From assembly GCA_003988855.1 (NCBI GenBank), contig QYAI01000114.1, positions 24,672-88,671 on the forward strand: 64,000 bases of DNA, in the 5' to 3' direction. The translations under genes and the position numbers were made by a program. The DNA is from Arachnopeziza araneosa (Eukaryota > Ascomycota > Leotiomycetes > Helotiales > Arachnopezizaceae). The notes beneath the pieces are model-generated. The model saw only the letters and a program-made list of their open reading frames with translations. It had not been told where the DNA came from and ran no database searches. Below are positions 43,504-54,013 of the stretch, piece by piece; within the stretch, counting starts at the first letter, position 1, and every line of letters begins with the position of its first letter.

Positions 43504-45396
43504 ATGCTGAGTCAAGCTCCCTCAAAGATGGATACTGGGTACAGACATATGAGCACTGGATCTCTGAATATTCCGCCGCCGCCGCCGCCGCAGCCAGCAA
43601 TAAATGGCAGCGGACCCCCACCATCGCAAGCTGGAGCCGGGCGGTTTGATGGTCCGCGAAGTCCGCCTGGGAGACAAAGTGAGCTCCATGTGCTGCCGAG
43701 AGAGGATGGAGTACTGACGGAAACCCAGATACGAGCCATGTGCCTTGCAAATTCTTTCGACAAGGCGCCTGCCAGGCGGGGAGCGCATGCCCGTTCAGCC
43801 ACGATCTGGCAAGCACGACGGATAACGTTTGCAAGTACTTTGCGAAGGTGAGTCTCCCGTCCATTCTCGGAAAGGGGAAGCTGATTGCAAGGAAAGGGAA
43901 ACTGCAAATTTGGTCCGAAATGCGCCAATGTCCATATTCTCCCCGACGGCCGACGGGTCAACTATCATAAATCGCCGGGTGGCCCAGGTCACTTGAACAT
44001 CGGAGGACGCTTGAATACAGATTATATGCACACGACCAATTCAGGATCGGCCTTGACAAATGGGTTTATGCGTGCCAATGGAATGCCGCCGAGTCCATAC
44101 GCTCAGTATCCGGCTTATCAAGATGATGGGTTTCCTCCGCTCGCAGGCAGACAAGGCAGCATCGACATTGCGGTCCCAACAATCGACACGAGTTATGCTT
44201 CACGCCCTGGCTCGAACTATGGTTCTCCGAGAGATGAGGACCTGAACCGTTTCGGATTGGGCTTGTCACCCGTTGCTGGGAAGGGTCTGAGTGTCCTAGA
44301 TGCCCCCTTACCAGCTTCTTTCGAGAGCCAAGGGATTTCCCATATCGCTCGATATGGCCCTATTGCTTCTTCGGTACCAGCAAAATTTGGGTTGGAATCT
44401 CCGCCGTCCTCACTAGGAGCTCGGGACGGTAGAACTTCCGAAGCACTGAAGAATTTACACAGCTCTGCGTTTGGTGATGATACGCGAGATCGATTTAATG
44501 GCACTGCCGCTTCCCCACCAGCACAGCCTGTTGAGGAGTACTTTGGTAAAAGAACCATGCACTCACAGCGAACATCCAAAAAGGGCTTTGTGTCCGCGAG
44601 CCTACCAAAAGCAGCGGATTGGGAGACGGACTTCACATTTGAAGAAGATTATTTACCCGAAACCCTGAAAGATCTCATGACGCCACAGGAGAAAGCGAGA
44701 AGAGGCTCACGAAACGCAGATGATGAAGGAAGACCCATTAACAGTGGCACCGGCACTCCAATAAACGATGCTTCAAGCAAGTTCGGCTCTCCGTCAAATG
44801 CTAGCCCGTCAAGATGGGGTCCATTGTTTCAACGGCACCAGCAACAAAAAGACGAAGAAGAACGTGCTCGGTTATCAGCATTTGGTCACGTCGGCTCTCC
44901 TCTTCGCAATTCAACTCTCCACCCCGGGGCAAGTACCAACGCTCGACCAATTGCACGTCCATCCATCTCTGGCGATTCTTCACCATATCTGGCTTCTCCA
45001 CCCCACCAATCATCTGCTACCTCAATGATCACGCAACAACTAGCGCGCACTCGTCTATCCCGAGCAGAACCGAATGGATCCGATACAAGCCTGCATCCCA
45101 GTCGAGCAGCGAGTAATCCCATCGGTTCTTCGAGGATTGGTGAGCGCCAGGTGAGCTCGAGTAGTATTGGGAATGGCGGCAGCGGTAGATTTACAACGCC
45201 AATCGATGAGGAGCAAAGTGATTTCGTTTTCAGCATGGAAGAGGAGGATGAACGAAAAGGCGAGAAGCGAAATTCAGGCGGGTGGACTTACGGAAGCGGA
45301 AGAAGTCCTCATCTAGGTGCTATGGGAGGACGAAATGGCATTTCAACCAATGGCGCCTCCACTAACGGTCTGGATGGAATGTTTGGAACTCGTTGA
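43504..45396 (+). CDS. CCCH zinc-finger RNA-binding protein (Lee1-like)
   Basis: Three exons, 43504..43678, 43729..43847 and 43897..45396, encode 597 residues. Introns are 50 and 49 bp with GTGAGC and GTGAGT donors. Two CCCH fingers of the form C-x7-C-x5-C-x3-H stand in tandem near the N-terminus: Cys65-Cys73-Cys79-His83 and Cys93-Cys101-Cys107-His111. The second intron falls between the first Cys and second Cys of finger two. The following 480 residues are Ser/Pro/Gly-rich with SP and TP sites and little predicted structure. The finger pair and position match the fungal Lee1-like group, thought to bind RNA. The N-terminus has six prolines from a CCG repeat. The long upstream leader (from about 43000) is pyrimidine- and CA-rich. 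Confidence 0.9.
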
Positions 45397-46349
45397 TGTA
45401 GACACAAATTCAGCATACGATTCACCAAGCGACGGAGCCGCGAACCGTTATCCATAGCATCATCGAGCAACAGCCTCCTGCACTAAAGGAGCCCACGAAT
45501 TCAGCATTCGGGTACTACACACCCATCAGTTGCTTTAACATACTTTCTTATCTTACATGGTTGTATCATACGGCGTAGATCTTCAGCATGCATGAAACGG
45601 AATGGTTGGGATAATGGGCGGGCGTAAAATATTCTGCTTTGAATGAAAGTGTGGATAGTTTGGATGGCGGGAAATGGAGGCATTAGCAAGTGAACATAAA
45701 ACACCTCAGGTAGTTTAGATCTAGAAAACTTTCATCTCATCCGTCATTGCTCAAAATTGATATTCCTTTTTAAAAGTGCCCACTTTCTTGTTCAGTATGA
45801 GGCTCAGCTAGTTCAGCCCTACCTGTGTACTGAAACATTGGAGCCTCTTCATATGCAACAAACAGCCTGAACCATGCGAAACGCAACAGAAACACGTGAT
45901 TACAACAGGATAACTGAAGCAGTGAAAGCCCGGAAGCTATAACTCAGTTGACACGGGGTTTGAGAAGTAATGATAAACCCTTTCCAAAATACTCGCCTCA
46001 GATATCGAGGTAAGGACAAATAGTTTCTCTACTTTGCACAAGGTCTCGTGATCTTCAGACTTCCATTTGATCAGGTGGAAGCGGGTGAATGGCAGTGTAG
46101 TCATTACTTGCCTGATCAGACAACGCAATAACAGGCAGTAAGACGCAGTGGATAAAATCGACTTTCCTAGTCGTTCATTGGACATGGACAGCTGTTGGAT
46201 CGTAACGAAAATTAATAGGGCTTCCAACCCTCACATGTTTGTGTGGGAGCTCGCTTAAGAAAATTAGCGCGAAAAGTCGCAGCAACACCAAACTTTCGAG
46301 ATCCGGATCTCGAACGTCTCGACATCACAACAACGGCAATACCGCAAAG
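45397..46349. other. Intergenic region, RPL28 promoter
   Basis: This 953-bp spacer lies between two rightward genes. The left part is the 3' flank of the CCCH gene and the right part must hold the RPL28 promoter. The minus-strand frame 45937..46227 shows no protein signature. Confidence 0.45.
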
Positions 46350-47146
46350 ATGCCTACCCATTTGAGCAAAACCCGCAAGCAGTATGTTTCTCCTCTCTAC
46401 TCCTCGATATGCCTGATTGATCGCGCGACGGATGGATTGGTGGTGCATATGGGAAGGAGGAATGGATATTGATCTGCACTTCAATTCTCGAGCAATTCCC
46501 TTTGAGAGGATGTGGATGCGAGGTCAATGAGAGGGAAAAGAGCATCTACTAATACATATTGTTTCATAGTCGCGGCCACGTCTCCGCTGGTCACGGAAGA
46601 GTAGGCAAGCACCGCAAGCATCCCGGTGGTCGTGGTTTGGCAGGTGGACAACATCATCACCGAACCAACATGGACAAGTACCATCCAGGTTACTTCGGAA
46701 AGGTTGGTATGAGATATTTCCACAAGCAAGGAAACCACTTCTGGAAGCCCGTTATCAATCTCGACAAAGTACGTCCTAAATTTCCTCCCCCCTCCCTTTC
46801 ATTCCTCAACCAATCTCTCGCATCCTCAACACACGAAGACGAATGGAGCGAGAGAGGAAGAGGGATCCCATCGATCTGATATAAAATCACTGAAGAGCTC
46901 CAGGAGGACCAAACTAACGCCCGCCAGCTCTGGTCCCTCATCCCCGCCGAGAAGCGCGATGAGTACCTCTCCAAGAAGAAGACCGACACCGTTCCCGTAC
47001 TAGATCTCCTCCCTCTCGGCTACAGCAAGGTGTTGGGCAAGGGTCGCATTCCTGAGGTGCCGTTGGTTGTGCGCGCGAGATGGTTCAGCAAGGAGGCGGA
47101 GAGAAAGATCACCGAGGCTGGCGGTGTTGTCGAGCTTGTTGCGTAG
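46350..47146 (+). CDS. RPL28: 60S ribosomal protein L28 (uL15, L27a family)
   Basis: Three exons, 46350..46381, 46570..46768 and 46928..47146, encode 149 residues, exactly the size of yeast Rpl28. Introns are 188 and 159 bp, longer than the local norm, as often in ribosomal protein genes. The protein starts MPTHLSKTRKHRGHVSAGHG and continues with the uL15 signature GKHRKHPGGRGLAGGQHHHR and MDKYHPGYFGKVGMRYFH. It ends near VVRARWFSKEAERKITEAGG. It sits in the large subunit near the peptide exit tunnel. The first intron splits His11 (CA then T), as expected for this family. The gene should be highly expressed. Confidence 0.97.
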
Positions 47147-47511
47147 ACTAAGCATTGCTTGATGGGCCTAGACGCTGGGGTATGCTGATTGAGGAAAATG
47201 CTGCGCTGGAGGAAGTGGCGGATAGCATTGCATGCATGCATGGCTTCTGAGTTTTACACGGCTATGGGAGTTCATTGAATGAAAGCACAACTTCAAAATA
47301 CCATTTCCAAGGCACGCTGAAAGGAGTGTCATGATTATAATCTTTGATTTGATCCTTATGCTATGACTCGGTATCTCAACAAGCAGATGCGTCCTCTACA
47401 CCAAAACAGTGGCACAATATATGTACACGAAACGCCACTTTATGCATCCCCTACCCACGCCGAACAAAACACCATCCCGCCCAGGGTATTTTATATCCAC
47501 GCCCTAGATAT
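47147..47511. other. Convergent 3' spacer
   Basis: These 365 bp lie between the stop codons of RPL28 and CDC7. They should hold both 3' untranslated regions. I see nothing else. Confidence 0.5.
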
Positions 47512-48983
47512 TTACAACATGTGCATCTCCTCATCTCTAGCCTCCTCTTCACTGCCGTCCTCTCTCAAGAACTCATGCTCCAGGGCCTCCTCAGCACTAA
47601 TCCTCTTGTTAGGATCCAGTTCAAAACACCTCTCCAAAAACCTGACAGCCAGCTTCTCTTCTCCCGACAGTGGCACTTCCTTCTCTTTCCCTCCTTCGTT
47701 CCTACACGTCGACCAGAGGATGATCTTCTCAAGTGTGAAGCCCCCATTGCCGATAGTCGGGATGTTGGTCTCGAACATGGTGCCGTGGAGGAGAGCGCAT
47801 TGTTTCATCCGCTTGACACCGAAGATGGTGGCAATCTCAATCATCGCTTCGACGTCATCGGTGCTGTTGAAGAAGGGAAAGCGTTTGGATAGAATGGTGA
47901 GAAGCATAACGCCCGCCGACCAAATATCGATCTTGGTAGACTGCTCGGTGCATTTGAAAAGGACTTCTGGGGCGCGGAATCCTCTTGTGCCCGCTCGATT
48001 GGCGCGTCGTGAAGGGCGAGAGTCGTTCTTAGGAAAGCCGTTTGAAGGACCCATTCCAGCTGTTATACTAGAGTTGAGGCGGCGTTTGCGTTCCAAGGCA
48101 GACTCGAGGCACAAACATGGTTTGGCATCAGTGCCTTCTCGTTCTGCTAGGCCAAAGTCGACCAGTACACCGCGGCGTTTGGCAGGTTCGTAGAGGAAGT
48201 TTGTGGGCTTGATGTCTCGATGAATTATACCTTTGGAGTGGACGGCGGCAAGAGCACGGAAGAGAGAGCGGAAGTAGATCTGCATATCGGGGACGGTCAT
48301 TTTGCGAAAGTATTCTCGGAAGTCGGTGTGTCTGAAGTATGGGAGTATAGCGACGACTTGGTCTGTAGATCGGAAAGCAGTGATCAGAGGACATACAGAG
48401 TCGAACCCCCGGAGGTCTTTGAGAAGTTCGAGCTCATTGAAGATTCGCGAGGGACTAGAAGTGACATATATCTTCTTAATAGCGACATATTTTGGCCTTC
48501 GACCTTGCTGGGAGTACTCGTCTATAATTGTCATGACTCCTCCTACACGGCGTTTCTTTAGAGGCGGTGACATCCATTTATTTTCTTTCTCCTCAATGTC
48601 CCATTCATTATCGTAGAAATCATATTTAAGATCCTCCGCTTTGTACACTGTAGAAAAGGTACCTATAACGCGTCAATATGGATGATTGCGAAAGCGAGAT
48701 TTGAAATACCCTCTCCGATGCGATTTATTAAACGGTATCGCTCATTTATCTTTGGCCCAAATGTCTGCTGGAATTTGATCATGTCCTCTTGTACATTGGT
48801 ATCGACAGTTCCATGGCTGTCATCTGACACCTCGGAACATCCGTCATCTTCTCGCTCGTCGTCTTCGCCGACATCTCTCGATTCGTCATTTCTCTCCTCG
48901 TCGTCTAAAGATTCTTCCTCGTCCATTTCATCCTGGTGAATCTCAAAAGGTTGTTTCGCGTTACGTGGACGAATTGTTGTCAT
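47512..48983 (-). CDS. CDC7: DDK kinase catalytic subunit CDC7 (Hsk1)
   Basis: Two exons, 48983..48710 and 48662..47512, with a 47-bp intron, give 474 residues. Cdc7 with Dbf4 phosphorylates the Mcm2-7 helicase to fire replication origins. After an acidic N-terminus comes the glycine loop RIGEGTFSTVYKAED, split by the intron. Next are the Lys strand VAIKKIYVTSSPSRIFNEL, the catalytic loop HRDIKPTN (239-246), DFG (260-262) and APE (322-324) in GTRGFRAPEVLF. The spacer between DFG and APE is long (about 60 residues), as in Cdc7 kinases. The C-lobe is complete. The start is the ATG at 48983; no in-frame ATG lies upstream. It is head to head with CND1, with 300 bp between starts. Confidence 0.93.
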
Positions 48984-49283
48984 CCTCAAGCTCACAGACT
49001 TCAGGTATAAGGTTCCCTATAAGCTCTTCAATAACAAACGTTGGCTTCCTTGCAATTGGTTGTTTGTTTCAGGTACAGGCTGCACGACAAGCTTAAGTAA
49101 AGTTGTGGTGGGGTGCCAAAACAGCCATTGGCGCTTTGCCCAAAAGAGACGCGAAGTCAACAACGCGTTTCCCTGGAGCCGAATGTCAACATCGACAATT
49201 GCGACGACCAGATAATCAACAGCACAACATAATTTGTTAATGCCTGTACGAGCGCACTTGCACACAGCGCTCATATCGCCGCC
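48984..49283. promoter_or_regulatory. CDC7/CND1 bidirectional promoter with MCB sites
   Basis: These 300 bp separate two divergent cell-cycle genes. A palindromic AACGCGTT (49162..49169) contains a perfect MCB, ACGCGT. An ACGCGA variant lies nine bases to its left (49149..49154). MBF binds such paired sites at G1/S genes in yeasts. Another ACGCGT at 48668..48673 is inside CDC7 intron 1. Control by MBF here is inference. Confidence 0.6.
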
Positions 49284-52200
49284 ATGGATACTATTCAGTT
49301 CGACATCAACGATGCACTCAAGCATTACATGAGCGATCCTGCTACCATCTCAACACCAGAAGCAGATGCGAATCTCGTCGACTGCGAAAACGACCCTGAA
49401 TCCCTCACAAACTCCCTCATCAATACAGTGCTGAATCCTATAGTGGACTCGGTAGCAGAAAATCCAGATGCGATTACCAGAAGCTCTTCATTTGATTCCC
49501 TACAGTTCCTACTAAAGTGCGCCCCAATTTCTTCTATATCCACTCAAAATTACCCCACAGAACCCGATTCTGAACTCTTCAAACTTTCTAGATCTTCCTC
49601 CGCTCTCCCTACACATGCCTTGAGCAAAATATTTGACCTGATTGTATCGGGTTTATCAACAGAAGCCGATATCATACACAACGACCTTGAGAGCGACGAA
49701 CAAGAACTTATCGCCCACCATAAACAGCTGCTGGAAGTTTTCGGCTTCCTATTGCAATGGACGATTGCAGCAGTAGAGACCAAGGCTGCTGAAAAATCTT
49801 CCACCGCTCCAGCCGCACGAAGCAGAGGTAAGGGTGCCAAGTCGAAAAGTGCTGGGAAGGATAAAGATGGAAGTTGGGATTCTTCTGCACAGTTGCAAAC
49901 TGCTTTGGATGTCATGTGCAAAGTGCTGAAGCTGAAGCTTTCCAAAATATTTTTGACAACCTCAGAACGAGACACATTTATTGGCCTACTCACTAGACCG
50001 GTTTATATGGTTTTGGAAAGCGAACTGAGAGTGAAGACTACTGCCATTCGTATGCATGCCTTCAAGGTTCTTTGCATTGCAGTAAAACACCACGGACATG
50101 GCTATGGTAAGACTGAGGTATTCCGCTGTTAGCACCGCATATTGACATCTACTTCTAGCGGCACAGATTTCCATCGTCCAAAACCTAACCTATTTTGAGC
50201 ATCTCGCGGAGCCCATGGCTGAATTTCTCCACATTCTGTCAGAGCAGTATGACTACCCGCAACTAGCAGACGAAATTTTACGGGAGATTAGCAACAAGGA
50301 ATTCAACAGCAATGACACCAAAGGTCCGAAGTCCGTCTCGTCCTTCATTGTCAAGCTTTCGGAGCTGGCTCCAAGGCTAGTGATTAAGCAGATGACAATG
50401 CTGGCAAAACAACTCGACAGTGAGTCTTATGCTTTGCGATGCGCTCTCATCGAAGTTTGTGGGAATCTAGTTGCAGATTTAAGCAAGCAGGAAGAACGTG
50501 GTGATAACCACAAATCTCAACTAAATGCCTTCTTTGATGTTTTGGAGGAGCGCTTCTTAGACATTAATCCCTACTGCCGGTGTCGAACAATCCAAGTTTA
50601 CATAAAAATTTGCGAGCTTGAGCAGAAATTCCCTAAGCGACGACAAAAGGCTGCTGAACTAGCTGCCAGAAGTTTGGAAGATAAGAGTAGTAATGTTCGC
50701 CGAAATGCAATCAAGTTACTTGGGACGCTGATCAAGACACATCCCTTCAGTGTCATGCATGGATCCCAGCTGTCGCTCAAAGAGTGGACTGCTCGATTGC
50801 AAGCTGTGGAGGCTGAGATTACTGCTTTGAAGCCCCCGAGCGATGCCCCAGGGCTTGAGGATACCAAGGTCGAAGTTGTCGATACAGTCTTGTTGGATGA
50901 TGCCACTATAGTAGAATCAGATTCGCCTCAAAGGCCTATGAGTGACGAGCAGAAACTTGCAGCGATCAAGAAAGCTGAGGAGGAAGCAGCAACTTCTGAA
51001 GCTATGAACAAACTCACCTTGACCAGACGATACTACGTCGAAGCTCTCAAATTCATCGAGGTTTTACACGAAGCCACTCCAACCATCTGTCAACTTTTAG
51101 GATCCAAGAATAAGAGTGAAATCATTGAAGCCATGGACTACTTCGAAATCGGTGATGCATACAATATTGAGCAAAACAAGCTTGGCATTCGCCGTATGTT
51201 GCGACTCATTTGGACAAAAGGTAACAGCGATGAAGGGAAAGGCGTTCAGAACCATCTCATCGAATGCTACAAGCGACTATTCTTTGAGGCTCCTGATTCT
51301 TACAGTCCAAATGATGCAGCAAACTATATCGCAAGAAATATGATTAGCTTAACATTTGGCGCGACACCAGCTGAGCTTACTTCTCTAGAACAACTACTGA
51401 GCACAATGATGAAAGCCAATCACATTTCAGAATCAGTTGTCGGAAAGCTTTGGCAAGTCTATGGTGTTCAGAAACGAGAGATCTCGAAGAGTCAGCGAAG
51501 AGGTGCAATAATTGTGCTGGGCATGCTTGCAACTGCCAAGCCTGAGATTGTTGTTGGTGAGATGGAGACTATGCTCCGGATAGGTCTTGGACCATTAGGT
51601 CGCTCAGACCTTCAACTTGCTAAGTATACTTGTATTGCTCTACGTCGAATCAACCCCACTGGTCGACAAGCAAAGGAAACTCAGGTTCAGATATCAAAGT
51701 TGCCGAATGATCATGCCGTTTTGCTCAAGCTTGCAGCTATCATTGAGGTGGAATCCGATAACAAGGAATGGTACGGAGTCGCTGAGCAAGCAATAAGCGC
51801 TATTTACACCCTCGCCAAACATCCAGATACTCTTTGTTCCGAGATTCTCCGACGAAAGACGAAACGCGTCTTCCAAAAGCGCACCGAGAGGACGCCTGAA
51901 CCTGAAGAACAGCAAGAAGCTGGTCAGCTGGCCTCCCCTCCACCTGAAAAGCCTACTGAGCCAGAAAACAAGGTCAAAGGGTCGATTGCCCTTTCGCAAC
52001 TTTTATTTATTGTTGGACATGTGGCCATCAAGCAGATTGTACACCTCGAACTCTGTGAACTTGATTTCAAGAGGAGAAAAGCCGAAGCCGAGAAGAATAA
52101 ACCACCTTCTGAAGCACCAGCAGATAAAGCTGCTAAAGAAGCCGCCGACGACCTGGATATGATTGGTGGCACCACCGAAGACGATTTTACTGAAGCAATG

Positions 52201-53028
52201 GCACATATCCGGGAGCGTGAACTTTTATACGGGGAGAACTCATTGCTAGCCAATTTCGGGCCTTTGGTGTCCGAGATTTGCTCGAATAATACAACCTACC
52301 GTGATCGTAATCTCCAAGCTGCCGCAACCCTCTGCCTCGCCAAGCTCATGTGTGTTAGCTCAGAGTACTGCGAAGCTAACTTGCCGCTCTTGATCACTAT
52401 CCTTGAACGCTCAAAGGATCCAATAACTCGATCCAATGTTGTCATTGCTCTCGGGGACATGGCAGTCTGTTTCAACCATCTAATTGACGAGAATACCGAC
52501 TTCCTTTATCGTAGACTGAATGATAAGGACGCAAGCGTCAAGCGGACCTGCTTGATGACTCTTACATTCCTTATCTTAGCAGGTCAAGTCAAAGTTAAGG
52601 GCCAACTGGGAGAGATGGCGAAGTGTTTGGAAGACGATGATAAGAGGATCGCAGATTTGAGTCGCATGTTCTTCACAGAGTTAAGCACGAAAGATAATGC
52701 AGTATATAACCACTTCGTGGATATGTTCAGCTTGTTGAGTGCTGAGAAAGAATTGGAAGAAGATGCTTTGCGAAGAATCATCAAGTTCTTAGCAGGATTT
52801 ATTGAAAAGGTACGTCCAATTTCAATCTCGCACCTTAATATACTGATAACGCTACAGGACAAACACGCCAAACAGCTAGCAGATAAATTGGCAGCTAGAT
52901 TAGGTAGATGTGAGACGGAGAGGCAGTGGAACGATGTTGCGTACGCTTTAAGTTTACTGCAGCATAAAAGCGAGGATATCACCAAATTGGTTTCTGGCGG
53001 TTTTAGGGTTGTTCAAGTGAATGCTTGA
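49284..53028 (+). CDS. CND1: Condensin complex subunit 1 (CND1/YCS4/CAP-D2)
   Basis: Three exons, 49284..50106, 50159..52809 and 52858..53028, encode 1214 residues. Condensin compacts chromosomes for mitosis; this HEAT-repeat subunit binds the kleisin and DNA. The N-terminal region includes FDINDALKHYMSDP and a Lys/Gly/Ser linker. The HEAT array includes VRRNAIKLLGTLIKTHPFS and the conserved Cnd1 block around SNVVIALGDMAVCFNHLID, RRLNDKDASVKRTCLMTLTF and LAGFIEK. The second intron (52810..52857) is 48 nt, has no stop and is a multiple of three. Retaining it would add 16 residues, but splicing gives the continuous family sequence FIEKDKHAKQLADKLAARL. It ends with a short tail at 53028. Confidence 0.94.
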
Positions 53029-53291
53029 GCGGCAAAGGTTGTATTGATACAAGGAAACATTGGTGCATTGGTGCATTGGTGGAGTTTTGACAAGCAATAC
53101 TCTGGGTTAGGCGTTTGTTTGGATTTTGACAGAGCCCGCTGTTTGTATCTGAAAAATGCGTAGATGAATTAATGGACACGACCTTCGAACAAGAAACTAT
53201 GCTTACTCAAACTAAACTTGGTTCCTGAGCGATATTTCTGGTACGATTCAAGTTTAAAAATAAGGAATAAAAAGACATGGAGCCAAAAAGC
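53029..53291. other. Spacer between CND1 and the tRNA
   Basis: This short AT-rich spacer is the 3' flank of CND1. An 11-nt direct repeat (TTGGTGCATTG) occurs near 53060-53083. It is otherwise featureless. Confidence 0.4.
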
Positions 53292-53392
53292 TGCTTCGCA
53301 TGAGGGTCGAACTCATGATCTTCTCTGAGCACCATGAACCTGCAAAGATTCAAGAATGTGAAAGAGACGTCCTACCACTAGACTAGCGAAGC
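53292..53392 (-). tRNA. tRNA-Val(CAC) with a 29-nt intron
   Basis: The minus strand folds as a full cloverleaf. The acceptor stem is GCTTCGC/GCGAAGC (7 perfect pairs) with discriminator A. The D arm is GTCT/GGAC with AGTGGTA in the loop, the anticodon stem is TCTCT/AGAGA, and the T arm is ATGAG/CTCAT closing TTCGACC. With this stem the loop begins TT-CAC-A, giving anticodon CAC (valine, codon GTG). A 29-nt intron (53356..53328) follows position 37, the normal site for nuclear tRNA introns. The mature length is 72 nt before CCA. The internal A and B boxes are intact. The tRNA call is firm; the anticodon depends on the intron boundary. Confidence 0.9.
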
Positions 53393-54013
53393 TCTTAATA
53401 CCTCAACTCCCTTAAATCCAATCAAACACTTCCGCACGATTTACCTCGGAGAAAGCAAAAACCAGAGATGCCGCTCTCCTCGATGATGATGAGAGACGGG
53501 GGACCTCTGATAAGCGAGCTGTGTCTCAGGGGAGCGCGCATGCCGATACAAACCAGCCTGGTAATCTTCTTCTGGCAAACGCTGCCTCTGCTCTCGCGGG
53601 ACTTGGGATGAGATGTGCGAAGAGGGCTGTTTTCGTCACTGCAGAGAGGGGGGATTTATTTCTGGTGATGGATAGGGTTGTGGAAAGGGGAGTGAGTCTG
53701 AATGACCTTCGTAGCTGGTGAGGCTTATTCGCTTAGAATTCTGCAGTTAACCGTGAAAGCAGCCGGAGTTTTCGCCAAAGGTACAAAATCCTCCTTTTGA
53801 GTCATGTTGTGAAGATATTTCAGTGTCATTATATCATTAATATATCATTAGTTCTACTATATCGTATATCTACAGATATAAATCCTGGCAATATTTTATG
53901 AATCCATCAGGGTATAAAAATCTATCAGAGAAAATTCCACCCAAGCAACCTAGAACCAAGACCAGTCATGCAGCGCTTTGCTTCCTTCCCAGAGTTACAA
54001 CATCTCAAAAGTA
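53393..54013. other. Intergenic spacer
   Basis: These 621 bp separate the tRNA from the 3' end of LRO1. The tRNA upstream flank is here. Around 53820-53880 it is AT-rich with repeated TATATCATTA-like words. A 66-codon open frame at 53521-53721 has no recognisable features. Confidence 0.45.

Noticed and set aside
47363..48193. 276-codon plus-strand frame
   Set aside because: It lies antisense to the CDC7 kinase exon, whose conserved motifs explain the openness.
48398..48420. AGTCGAACCC resembling a tRNA T loop
   Set aside because: It is inside CDC7 coding sequence (LRGFDSVCP) and no stem pairs around it.
53292..53392. Reading the tRNA as tRNA-Glu (TTC in CTTTCAC)
   Set aside because: The stem required would not pair; TCTCT/AGAGA pairs perfectly and places CAC as anticodon.
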